From NCBI RefSeq assembly GCF_008725655.1, contig NZ_VYXP01000011.1, positions 1 through 64,000 of the forward strand: a stretch of 64,000 bases of DNA, given 5' to 3'. Source of the DNA: Marinihelvus fidelis. GTDB lineage: Bacteria > Pseudomonadota > Gammaproteobacteria > Xanthomonadales > SZUA-36. Below, in pieces: positions 36,588-44,756 of this stretch (the stretch's first letter is position 1; each line of letters starts with the position of its first letter). Both the position numbers and the translations under genes were made by a program. Below the pieces are notes generated by a model. The model was not told where the DNA came from, did no database searches, and worked only from the letters and a program-made list of their open reading frames with translations.

Positions 36588-37958
36588 TCAGTCCTTCTTC
36601 CGGGGCCGCTTCCAGCCCTTCACGGTCATCTGCTTTGAGCGGCTCAGGGTCAGCAGCCCTTCAGGTGTGTCACGGACAATGGTCGAGCCGGCGCCAATGG
36701 TCGCCCCGGCGCCGACGGTCACGGGCGCCACCAGCTGGGTGTCGGAGCCGATGAACGCGCCATCACCGATGACCGTCTGGAACTTGTTCACGCCGTCATA
36801 GTTGCAGGTGATGGTGCCTGCGCCGATGTTTACGCCCTTTCCGATGACAGCATCGCCCAGGTAGGTGAGGTGGCTGGCCTTGCTGCCAGCCGCCAGCGTG
36901 GTGTTCTTGACCTCGACGAAGTTACCGACACGTGTGCCTTCCGCCAGGGTGGTGCCCGGGCGCACGCGGGCGAATGGCCCGATATCGCAGGCGCCTGTGG
37001 TGGTCACCCCTTCCAGCACACTGTGCGCGTGCACGCGGGTGCCGGCGGCCAGGCGGCAGCTGCGCAGCACGCAGCCCGGCCCCACCTGCACGTTGTCGCC
37101 CAGCTCGCAGTCGCCTTCGATGACGACGTTGATATCCAGGGTGATGTCCTGGCCAGCGCGGATCGTGCCGCGCAGGTCGATGCGTGCCGGGTCGATGATG
37201 GTCACGCCCTCGCGCATCAACTGCTGCGCCGCCACCGCGCGGTAACGCGATTCCAGCTCGGCCAGCTGTACGCGGTCGTTGGCGCCGGCAAGCAGGCTGC
37301 TGTCCGGCGCGATGACGCTGCCGATATCAACGCCATCGCGATGGGCCAGCGCCACCACGTCGGTCAGGTAGTACTCGCCCTGCGCGTTGCCGGTCTCGAG
37401 CTGCCCAAGCCAGCCGCCCAGACGGTCGGCGGGTGCGTGCAGGATTCCGCTGTTTACCTCGTTGATCGCGCGCTGCGCATCACTGGCGTCGCGGTGCTCG
37501 ACAATGCCTTCCAGCCGGCCATCCTGGCCGCGGACGATGCGCCCGTAGCCCGCCGGGTCCGGCGGCAGCATGGTCAGCACCGCCAGGCCTTCGGTATCGG
37601 CCTGGCGCAGTTGCTGCAGCAGGCTAGCCGGCACCAGCGGCGTGTCGCCGTAGAGCACCAGCACATCGGCGTCCGCCGGAATGCCCGGCATGGCCTGCTG
37701 CACCGCGTGACCGGTACCCAGGCGCTCGCGCTGCGGTACCCAGGCCAGCCTATCCGTGCGGTCGAAAGCGTCGCGTACGGCCGGCGCCTCGGGGTTGTAA
37801 ACGACATGGACCTGCGCGGGCGATAGTTGCGCGGCGGTCGCCAGCACGTGCGTCAGCATTGGTCGCCCGCCCACGGCGTGGAGCACCTTGGGCGTACGCG
37901 ATTTCATACGGGTACCGTCACCGGCAGCCAGCACGATGATATGAAGTGGTCGGGTCAT
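36588..37958 (-). CDS. glmU: Bifunctional UDP-N-acetylglucosamine pyrophosphorylase / glucosamine-1-phosphate N-acetyltransferase
   Basis: A 456-residue GlmU: the N-terminal uridyltransferase has LAAGDGTRMKSRTPKVLH (11-28) and YGDTPLV, and the C-terminal left-handed beta-helix acetyltransferase shows IGKGVNIGAGTITCNYDGVNK and GDGAFIGSDTQLVAPV. It finishes UDP-GlcNAc synthesis begun by GlmS downstream. The order glmU then glmS is common in Gammaproteobacteria. About 50 bp of gap precede its start, and mocA-like lies beyond. Confidence 0.96.
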   Translation of the reverse strand: MTRPLHIIVLAAGDGTRMKSRTPKVLHAVGGRPMLTHVLATAAQLSPAQVHVVYNPEAPAVRDAFDRTDRLAWVPQRERLGTGHAVQQAMPGIPADADVLVLYGDTPLVPASLLQQLRQADTEGLAVLTMLPPDPAGYGRIVRGQDGRLEGIVEHRDASDAQRAINEVNSGILHAPADRLGGWLGQLETGNAQGEYYLTDVVALAHRDGVDIGSVIAPDSSLLAGANDRVQLAELESRYRAVAAQQLMREGVTIIDPARIDLRGTIRAGQDITLDINVVIEGDCELGDNVQVGPGCVLRSCRLAAGTRVHAHSVLEGVTTTGACDIGPFARVRPGTTLAEGTRVGNFVEVKNTTLAAGSKASHLTYLGDAVIGKGVNIGAGTITCNYDGVNKFQTVIGDGAFIGSDTQLVAPVTVGAGATIGAGSTIVRDTPEGLLTLSRSKQMTVKGWKRPRKKD

Positions 37959-38039
37959 GAGAGCGCCTGCATTTCGAGCCGAAAGTATAGCCGCTCGCCC
38001 GCCCCGCCACTACGAACGCGGGCGCGCCGCGTAACCGTG

Positions 38040-38639
38040 CTATTCGGCGCCGGGCGCTTGCTGGTAGAGCCGGAACGCGGCCAGCGACTGTGCGTCGTCC
38101 AGGTCATGCGCCGCCTCGGGCCAGTCCTGGAAGGTCACGTGTGAGCGATACTGCAGCAGCAACTGGCGCGCCCCCTTGTCGCCTTCGAGACGGGCCAGGC
38201 GGGTAAACAGGGCGGCCGGGAAAATGGCCGGGGAACCGAACGCGCCCGGCCAGCGCGCGACCAGGATCTTTTGTGGGTCCTGGCGCCAGCGCGCCACGAA
38301 GGCCGCCAGCGGTTCGCGCTCAAGGCGGTACTGGTCGCAAAGCATGATCAGCACACCGCGCGCCGTGGCGGGCAGTTTGTCGACGGCCAGGGCAATGGAT
38401 GTGCCCACGCCGTCATGCCAGTGGTCATTGTGAACCAGCTTGACCGCCAGTCCGTCCAGCGCCAGTTCCACTTCGGCGCGCTTGGCGCCGGTCACCACGC
38501 TGACCCGGTCCGTGGTGGCCAGCAGGTTTTCAGCCATGTAGCGGACCAGCGGGGTGCCGTGGAAATCGAGCAGCTGCTTCGGACGGCCAAGCCGGGATGA
38601 ACGCCCCGCGGCCAGCAGGATGGCGTGCAGCTCAACCAT
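38040..38639 (-). CDS. mocA: MocA/MobA-like nucleotidyltransferase (molybdenum cofactor)
   Basis: A 199-residue enzyme attaching CMP (or GMP) to molybdopterin. LAAGRSSRLGRPKQLLDF near 8-25 is the NTP-binding motif; LIMLCDQYRL near 97 and GDKGARQLLL near 160 are conserved. Start ATG 38639 overlaps the xdhC stop by 8 bases, so the two genes are coupled. Both serve xanthine/CO-dehydrogenase-type molybdoenzymes, whose structural genes are elsewhere. The NasA here uses bis-MGD, made by MobA, so this pair is not evidence for the nitrate pathway. Confidence 0.88.
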   Translation of the reverse strand: MVELHAILLAAGRSSRLGRPKQLLDFHGTPLVRYMAENLLATTDRVSVVTGAKRAEVELALDGLAVKLVHNDHWHDGVGTSIALAVDKLPATARGVLIMLCDQYRLEREPLAAFVARWRQDPQKILVARWPGAFGSPAIFPAALFTRLARLEGDKGARQLLLQYRSHVTFQDWPEAAHDLDDAQSLAAFRLYQQAPGAE

Positions 38640-39651
38640 GGCCCAGCGCCATGCCGTCACGGCCGTGCATGTGCGCGTGAATGGCGGCGACAATGGACAG
38701 CGCAACGGCGGCCGGCATTTCTGCCCCGATATCCAGCCCGGCCGGGCCATAGACCGTCATCGTGTTCTCGCCCAGCCGCTCCAGCAGCGTCGCCTTGCGT
38801 TTCGCCGGCCCCAGCAGCCCGACCCATGCAGGCGGGTGCGCCGACAGGCAGCGCAAATAGGCCAGGTCGTGTTCAACATGGTGCGACATGATGATGGCCG
38901 CATCGATGGTCTCCAGCTCTGCCTGGGCCAGGGTACCCGGGCGCTGTAGCCAGACATCAACGCCGGAGGCGAACCGGGCGGGGTCGGCGTAGGCGGCGCG
39001 GTGGTCCAGCACCAGGCAGCGCCAGCCGAGCGCGCGCACCTGCGCGGCCAGCGGCACGGCATCGGGGCCGGCGCCACAGACCAGCACCCGCGGGGGCGGT
39101 GAAATCGGTAACGCAAACACTGCCGGGGTGTCGTCGGTTCGGTGCTCACTGCCTGTCTCCAGCAGCGTCGACTGGCCGGCCGCCAGGCCTTCGGAGCCGG
39201 TCACGGCGATGCCATCGCCCTCAAGCTCGGCGCCTTCGCCGTCGGACAGGAACTGCAGCAGGCGGCAATCCTTACCCGCTGCGATCGCGTCGAACATCGA
39301 GCCCAGCACGTTCATGCCCTGGTCGTGGTTCAGGGGGTGCAACTGCAGCGACAGGTCGCCACCACAGCCCAGCCCCAGCCCCAGGACCAGGTCGGGATCA
39401 TCATGCAGGTCGTAATTCACCCGGCGCGGCCGGTTGCTGGCGAAGACCTTCGCGGCGTGGCCGGCAAGATCGTCCTCCAGGCAGCTGCCGGAGACCAGGC
39501 CGGCCCGCGTGCCGTCCTCGGCAAACAGCATCATCGCGCCGGCCTTTCGGTAGGTTGACCCGGCCGTGGTCACGACGGTGGCCAGCACCAGTCGCGCATG
39601 GTCGCGCCGCTGGTGGAAAAAGTGTCCGAGTTCTTCCAGGCCAAGATACAT
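38632..39651 (-). CDS. xdhC: XdhC/CoxI family molybdenum-hydroxylase maturation protein
   Basis: 339 residues from ATG 39651. The N-terminal XdhC/CoxI domain has HARLVLATVVTTAGSTYRKAGAMMLF and GSCLEDDLA; the C-terminal Rossmann part has LVCGAGPDAVPLAAQVRALG and ends in the usual LDIGAEMPAAVALSIVAAI. It binds molybdenum cofactor and promotes its sulfuration for XdhAB-like enzymes. It lies 17 bp after the M23 gene and overlaps mocA. Confidence 0.9.
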   Translation of the reverse strand: MYLGLEELGHFFHQRRDHARLVLATVVTTAGSTYRKAGAMMLFAEDGTRAGLVSGSCLEDDLAGHAAKVFASNRPRRVNYDLHDDPDLVLGLGLGCGGDLSLQLHPLNHDQGMNVLGSMFDAIAAGKDCRLLQFLSDGEGAELEGDGIAVTGSEGLAAGQSTLLETGSEHRTDDTPAVFALPISPPPRVLVCGAGPDAVPLAAQVRALGWRCLVLDHRAAYADPARFASGVDVWLQRPGTLAQAELETIDAAIIMSHHVEHDLAYLRCLSAHPPAWVGLLGPAKRKATLLERLGENTMTVYGPAGLDIGAEMPAAVALSIVAAIHAHMHGRDGMALGHG

Positions 39652-39667
39652 GGCGTGTTCCGTGTGC

Positions 39668-40603
39668 TCAGTCCCGGGCAAAGGCGCCAAAGGATGGCTT
39701 GATGACATCACCCCTGACCGCAAATGTCGAGTCCAGCAGAAACGGAACGCCAATGCCGTCGAGCCCGCTATCCGGCTGACCGCCACGCGCCACGTGAATA
39801 TGCAGGTGAGGTTCGCTGGTATTACCGCTGTTGCCCACGCGGGCGAGTTCGTCACCCACGCTGACGATATCCCCGGCAGCGACCAGCAGGCTGCCATTCT
39901 TCAGGTGCGCCAGCAGCACCTTGTAGTCCTCGCAACCCAGGACCAGGTGATTACCGGCCAGGTTGTGCCGGTCCGTCTGCCCCGGAAAAAGGTCGGGGTG
40001 ACCGTCGACCGCGGCACGCACTTCGCCGTCACAGGGCGCGTACACGCGGTGATTGAAGATGTCGTAAGCCTCGGGGCCGGCCGTGCCCGACCAGCTGTTC
40101 CGCCGGCCGCCCCAGGGGTTCATGCTCATGAGGTCAACGGCAAAATCCTGCGGCCGGATACGGTAGTGGGCATTGACCAGCCGGCTGGCGCCGCCATGCC
40201 CGACAATGTAAAGCCCGTCGCGCAGGGGCATGGCCAGGCGAACGGGAGGCTGTGGTGAGCGATAGCCGGACAGGGCCTTCCAGTCGGCAAAACCGAATGC
40301 GCCGATCAACGCGACCAGGAACAACCCGCCAATCAGCGCCTGCGCCCGGGGTGGCGGCCCCGATGGATGGCTGCCAATTCGCGCCCAGCCCGACAACGCG
40401 GCCATGGCGAACGCGAACGGCAACAGCATTCGCAGGTAGATACTGGTCAGGTGCCACGGCAGGACCAGCCACATGAACAACAGCGCCAGCCCGTAACAGA
40501 CCACACCCAGCAGGTAGGTCCAGAAGCCCGGGGCACGGCTGAGCGCAAGCGCCCCCAGCAGTACCGTGGGTACGAGAACTTCGATCAGGATGATGAACAG
40601 CAT
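39668..40603 (-). CDS. M23 family peptidase with N-terminal membrane region
   Basis: A 311-residue protein: four hydrophobic segments (about 2-112) and a C-terminal M23/lysostaphin-type domain. The zinc site is visible as the Asp of HYRIRPQDFAVDL and HLHIH (EPHLHIH near 262-266). VYAPCDGEV and GDELARVGNSGNTSEPHLH are core M23 stretches. The membrane-anchored LytM-like form is unusual next to xdhC and mocA, with which it forms one run (17 bp to xdhC). It likely acts on cell-wall peptides in the periplasm. Confidence 0.82.
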   Translation of the reverse strand: MLFIILIEVLVPTVLLGALALSRAPGFWTYLLGVVCYGLALLFMWLVLPWHLTSIYLRMLLPFAFAMAALSGWARIGSHPSGPPPRAQALIGGLFLVALIGAFGFADWKALSGYRSPQPPVRLAMPLRDGLYIVGHGGASRLVNAHYRIRPQDFAVDLMSMNPWGGRRNSWSGTAGPEAYDIFNHRVYAPCDGEVRAAVDGHPDLFPGQTDRHNLAGNHLVLGCEDYKVLLAHLKNGSLLVAAGDIVSVGDELARVGNSGNTSEPHLHIHVARGGQPDSGLDGIGVPFLLDSTFAVRGDVIKPSFGAFARD

Positions 40604-40623
40604 CGGACGACCGGGTCAGTCGA

Positions 40624-41061
40624 TCAGTCGATCCAGCCCTGGTGCCGCGCCTGCCCCGCGACCATCAGCAGGTACACGGCGATGACGATAATCAACACCG
40701 GCAGCGCGACGCCCGCCGCGCCGTACACCTCGAGCGCCTTCGACATCACGAAGGCATGGAACATCTGCACCGCAACGGCTGCCAATGACACCGCGAAAAC
40801 GGGCACGGCCAGGGCGCTGCGGATGATCAGCAAAAACGAACCAATGAAGCCACCAAAAACGGCAATGCCGTAGGCCCAGTCAACCCAGGGCGGGACATGC
40901 TCGAGCAATGCCCGTTGTGCCTCGGGCATTTCCATCAACATGGCGGGTGTAATCAGGAACGACTGGTAGAACCATGCCGCCACCCCCAAAAGGTTCCAGA
41001 CCAGCGCCGCGATGGCCACCGCCTTGAACCAGCCTGGTACCTGAATCGGTTTCCTGGCCAT
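40624..41061 (-). CDS. Four-helix membrane protein of unknown function
   Basis: 145 residues with four hydrophobic segments (about 12-36, 62-82, 86-110 and 116-138) and short basic loops (RKPIQVPGWFKA at the start). Not recognised; resembles small inner-membrane proteins in pattern. Its stop lies 20 bp upstream of the M23 start, so it may be first gene of that run, although the gap beyond 41061 also fits a separate unit. Confidence 0.7.
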   Translation of the reverse strand: MARKPIQVPGWFKAVAIAALVWNLLGVAAWFYQSFLITPAMLMEMPEAQRALLEHVPPWVDWAYGIAVFGGFIGSFLLIIRSALAVPVFAVSLAAVAVQMFHAFVMSKALEVYGAAGVALPVLIIVIAVYLLMVAGQARHQGWID

Positions 41062-41130
41062 TGTTTCCCCCTAATTGTTGTTCATGACCGGGTTCGTGGA
41101 AAAACCCAGCCCTGTAAGTTATCACGTAAT

Positions 41131-41760
41131 TCAGGATTCAAAAAACTCAACACACCCGGTTTCGAGATCATATTCCGCACCGACGATCGCCACCCGGCCG
41201 CTGTTGACAGCGTCGGTGAGCACTTCCGAGCCGGCGACGAGCCCGTTGACCGATGCGTGCACGTTGGCGCGCACGGCTGCCGCGGCCAGTGCCTTGCCGT
41301 GCAACGCGGGCCGGGACGCGAGTACCGGCTCGATACCAGGGCGAACACGATCGACGATCGCGGCCAGGTTGGGTGAACGCATTGCCGAATCACGGCCCAG
41401 CTGTTCCAGGGTCGCGTCGATGGCACCACACAGGGTATGGCCAAGCACGACCACCAGGGCCGTGCCAAACATCTCGACCGCGAATTCCACGCTGCCCACC
41501 TGGGACGGCGCGACCACGTTGCCCGCCACGCGGATCACGAACAGGTCACCCAGGCCCTGGTCGAACACGATCTCCGCCGGCACGCGCGAGTCGGAACAAC
41601 CCAGGATCACGGCGAATGGCGATTGTCCGGAAGCCGTCTCCAGGCGCCGGCCTTCTGACGCCAAATCGGAGACTCGCGGCTGGCCATCCACGAAACGCCG
41701 GTTGCCTTGCTTCAGCTTTTCCAATGCCGCCGCGGCGGCGCCTTCGATGTTCATAGCCAT
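41131..41760 (-). CDS. Beta-class carbonic anhydrase
   Basis: 209 residues. Zinc ligands Cys55 and catalytic pair Asp57/Arg59 in GCSDSRVP, then His108 and Cys111 in GHTLCGAI, are all present, the complete beta-CA site. It hydrates CO2 to bicarbonate. The protein is cytoplasmic (no signal peptide). It is divergent from mscS with about 67 bp between starts. Confidence 0.93.
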   Translation of the reverse strand: MAMNIEGAAAAALEKLKQGNRRFVDGQPRVSDLASEGRRLETASGQSPFAVILGCSDSRVPAEIVFDQGLGDLFVIRVAGNVVAPSQVGSVEFAVEMFGTALVVVLGHTLCGAIDATLEQLGRDSAMRSPNLAAIVDRVRPGIEPVLASRPALHGKALAAAAVRANVHASVNGLVAGSEVLTDAVNSGRVAIVGAEYDLETGCVEFFES

Positions 41761-41827
41761 GAGCCGCTTTCCTCCGATCCAGGGGTTGAATGTACACTAG
41801 CGGCCTGCGCACAACGAGGCCTGCAGT

Positions 41828-42679
41828 GTGGAGCGGATCACCAATTTCCTGAGTCACGTGCTATTTCATTTCGGTGAGACACCGGTGACGGTGTCCCAGG
41901 CGCTGGCGGCGCCACTGGTCTTCCTGTTGGGATTGATCGTCACGCGCTGGGTGGTCGGCATCGTGACCGCACGGATGGAGAAGCATGGCCAGGACCCCAA
42001 CCTGGTTCTGCTCGTCAAACGTCTCTTCTATATCGTCGTGTTCGCGATCCTGGGCATGACTGTGCTGAGCATGCTGCATATCCCGCTGACCGCGTTTGCC
42101 TTTGTGTCCGGCGCCGTGGCCATCGGCGTCGGATTCGGCGCCCAGAACATCATCAACAATTTCATCAGCGGCTGGATCCTGATGGGCGAGCGCCCCATCA
42201 GCATCGGCGACCTGGTCGAGATCAACGATACCCTGGGGGTCATCGAATCCATCAATATCCGATCGACCCGGGTCAAGCGCGTGGACGGGGTGCGCATTGT
42301 CATCCCAAACAGCCAGCTGCTGGAAAACCAGGTGGTGAACTGGACGCTGGAAGATCGCGAGGTCCGGACCATGGTCAGGGTCGGCGTGGCCTATGGCTCG
42401 CCGGTCCGCGACGTGGCAAGACTGATGGACCAGGCCGTGCGTGAGCAGGCCGATGTACTGAAAGAGCCGGAACCGACGGTCATTTTCGAGGACTTCGGTG
42501 ACAGCGCCCTGGTATTCGACGCCTATTTCTTCACCCTGCTGCGGCCCGGCGGCGACCTGCGCCGGTTGCGCAGCGAAATACGTTTCCGCATCGATGAACT
42601 GTTCGCCGAGAACGACATCGTCATCGCCTTCCCGCAGCGCGATGTGCATATCGACGGATCGATCCGGCTGGAGCGTTAG
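41828..42679 (+). CDS. mscS: Small-conductance mechanosensitive channel (MscS family)
   Basis: 283 residues, starting at GTG 41828. Three N-terminal helices, the pore helix TM3 pattern GVGFGAQNIINNFISGWILMGERP (about 98-121), and the soluble beta domain (DLVEINDTLGVIESINIRSTRVKRVDG, VVIPNSQLLENQVVNW) are visible, followed by the C-terminal alpha/beta part. Opens under membrane tension to release solutes. Length equals E. coli MscS (286). ATG alternatives downstream would cut TM1. Confidence 0.92.
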   Translation: MERITNFLSHVLFHFGETPVTVSQALAAPLVFLLGLIVTRWVVGIVTARMEKHGQDPNLVLLVKRLFYIVVFAILGMTVLSMLHIPLTAFAFVSGAVAIGVGFGAQNIINNFISGWILMGERPISIGDLVEINDTLGVIESINIRSTRVKRVDGVRIVIPNSQLLENQVVNWTLEDREVRTMVRVGVAYGSPVRDVARLMDQAVREQADVLKEPEPTVIFEDFGDSALVFDAYFFTLLRPGGDLRRLRSEIRFRIDELFAENDIVIAFPQRDVHIDGSIRLER

Positions 42680-42698
42680 CCGGCCACGGAGCGCGCCT

Positions 42699-43664
42699 TC
42701 AAAACCAGCGTTTTCTCAGGAAGACAAATAGCTGGATGGCCAGCACCAGCACCAGCAGGCCGGTGAAGATCCAGAACCCGAACGGGTTGTCCGCCATGGG
42801 TATGCCACCCACGTTGATGCCCAGCAGGCCGGTGAGGAAACCCATCGGCAGGAACAGCGCCGCCACCACGGACAGCACGTACATCCGCTGGTTCATCTGG
42901 TCGGACAGGCGACTGACCAGTTCTTCCTGCACCACCGAGGCACGCTCCCTTACGGCGTCCAGGTCTTCCACCAGGCGGACCAGGCGGTCGGTAATCTCTC
43001 GCAACCGGACACGATCCAGGTCGGAAAAGAACGCCGGCGGCTCCAGCTGCATCCGTGTCAGGGCTTCGCGCTGCGGCGCCAGGTAGCGCCTTAACGCGAT
43101 CGCCTCGCGGCGGAGCTCGGACAGGTCGGCCCGGATGGTCGGGTCGGGCTTTTCCATGATCGATGCTTCGAGCAGCGCGACACGGTCCTCCAGGTCGTCG
43201 ATCACGTCGCCCATGCGCTCGGTCAGGCGGTTGGTGATGCGCAGCACCAGGTCGGGCGTGCCGGTGACCGGCACGTCCGTCATCGACTTGACCGCGTCCT
43301 GGACCGACAGCAACTGACGCCGCCGCGTGCTGATCAGGCGATGTTCATCCACCCACATGCGGATCGAGACCATGTCTTCGGGGTCGGCCCCGGGGTTCAG
43401 GTTGACGCCGCGCAGCGTCACCAGGATGCCTTCGCCGGTGCTGCTGGCACGTGGCCGGGTTTCGCCAGCGAGCAGGGCTTCGGGCACCAGGTGCGGCAAA
43501 CGGGCACGCTTGCCCAGCCACTCTCGCGCGTCGGTCGCATCGAGCTGAAAATGCGCCCACAAGACACCCTGTTCCGGCGTCCAGGCGCGCACGCCATCGA
43601 AATCCAGTGACTCGACGTCACCGCCCGGTTTCAACACGAAGGCGTGAATCAGTCCGTTTTCCAT
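42699..43664 (-). CDS. zntB: ZntB/CorA-family metal transporter
   Basis: 321 residues: a long cytoplasmic N-terminal domain, the stalk coiled coil (RADLSELRREAIALRRYLAPQREAL), and two C-terminal helices. The pore motif reads GINVGG in place of GMN, as in ZntB-type transporters (zinc) rather than magnesium-specific CorA. The C-terminal RKRW is typical. It is 18 bp from the next minus-strand gene (DUF389), possibly in one run. Metal specificity is inferred from the motif. Confidence 0.85.
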   Translation of the reverse strand: MENGLIHAFVLKPGGDVESLDFDGVRAWTPEQGVLWAHFQLDATDAREWLGKRARLPHLVPEALLAGETRPRASSTGEGILVTLRGVNLNPGADPEDMVSIRMWVDEHRLISTRRRQLLSVQDAVKSMTDVPVTGTPDLVLRITNRLTERMGDVIDDLEDRVALLEASIMEKPDPTIRADLSELRREAIALRRYLAPQREALTRMQLEPPAFFSDLDRVRLREITDRLVRLVEDLDAVRERASVVQEELVSRLSDQMNQRMYVLSVVAALFLPMGFLTGLLGINVGGIPMADNPFGFWIFTGLLVLVLAIQLFVFLRKRWF

Positions 43665-43682
43665 GGTGTTTCTCCTTTCGTG

Positions 43683-44747
43683 TCAGGGCCGCGTGGTCGG
43701 CGCCCAGCCGCTGGGCGCGAACAGGATCAGGCCGGCCAGGATGGCGAACATGATGACCCAGCCGATCATCGCACGCCGGGTGCCACGACGGGCGCGGTCT
43801 TTTTCCCACCAGGTCCGTGGACGCACGTCCTGGATGTAGAACGTCGCCATCGCCGACAGGTTGATACAGGTCACGTTGGCCAGGCAAAGGGTCAGCGCCC
43901 CGGTCGCGGGCACGCCGAAGCCGGAGCCGGCCAGCAACCCGGCCGTCACCAGGGGTGGCAGCAGCGCCACCGCGACCATGACGCCGACCACCACGGCCGG
44001 CACACCGGTGGTGAACGCCAGTGCGCCCGCAGCGCCGGCACTCAGGCCCAGCAGGATATCGCCGGGGCCCGGGTTGCTACGCGCCAACAGGGCCGGCGTC
44101 GATGGGTCAACATCGACGAAGAACCCGATCACCAACGCGACCAGGGCGGCGATGCCGACGCCCGCGGCAATGGCGCTGAGCGACGTCTTGACCAGCCCCT
44201 TGTCACCCAGTGCGACCGCCAGCGACAGCGCCACGTTGGGGCCGAGCAGCGGCGCGATGACCATGGCGCCGATGACGATGGCGACATCATCACGTAGCAG
44301 GCCGACGGCGGCGACCACGGTAGACAGCGCCACCATGACGATATAGACAATATTCGGCCGGGCCGCCCGGCAGAGATCGTCGTACAGTTCTTCGCGGGAT
44401 ACGCGCAACCGTGAGGGGCGCACCGCTTTCGGGCCCTCGGTTTCGTCGGCCGCGGCCGTTTCGCCACCCTCCGCTTCGGCCGGCGGGTCGTCCTCCGGCG
44501 GCAATGGCGGCGATGTCGCCTCGACACTGAGCAGGTTAACGCGGAAGCCGTCGAAACCGCCAAACTCCTTCGCCAGCCGGTCGGACACGGCCTCCGCGTC
44601 GGTGGCGTCCACCAGCACGCGAACCAGCGAGCCCGGGTCGGCGGGGCCAAAACGGGTGCACTGGACGACAGGCAGGCCATCGAGCAATGCCGGGAAAGCG
44701 TCCAGTGCCTCGTTGGGCACCGTCGCTTCCAGCATTCTCAGGCCCAT
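43683..44747 (-). CDS. DUF389 family membrane protein (TIGR00341)
   Basis: 354 residues. Soluble N-terminal domain (MLEATVPNEALDAFPALLDGLPVV) with an acidic insert (PPEDDPPAEAEGGETAAADE), then about six helices: VYIVMVALSTVVAAVGLL, DVAIVIGAMVIAPLLGPNVALSLAVALG, and later ones. The MVIAPLLGPNVA stretch is the DUF389 signature. Function unknown; related proteins occur near ion channels. Immediately upstream of the ZntB gene in transcription order (18 bp), downstream of oligopeptidase B (9 bp). Confidence 0.87.
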   Translation of the reverse strand: MGLRMLEATVPNEALDAFPALLDGLPVVQCTRFGPADPGSLVRVLVDATDAEAVSDRLAKEFGGFDGFRVNLLSVEATSPPLPPEDDPPAEAEGGETAAADETEGPKAVRPSRLRVSREELYDDLCRAARPNIVYIVMVALSTVVAAVGLLRDDVAIVIGAMVIAPLLGPNVALSLAVALGDKGLVKTSLSAIAAGVGIAALVALVIGFFVDVDPSTPALLARSNPGPGDILLGLSAGAAGALAFTTGVPAVVVGVMVAVALLPPLVTAGLLAGSGFGVPATGALTLCLANVTCINLSAMATFYIQDVRPRTWWEKDRARRGTRRAMIGWVIMFAILAGLILFAPSGWAPTTRP

Positions 44748-44756
44748 CGTCCGCCC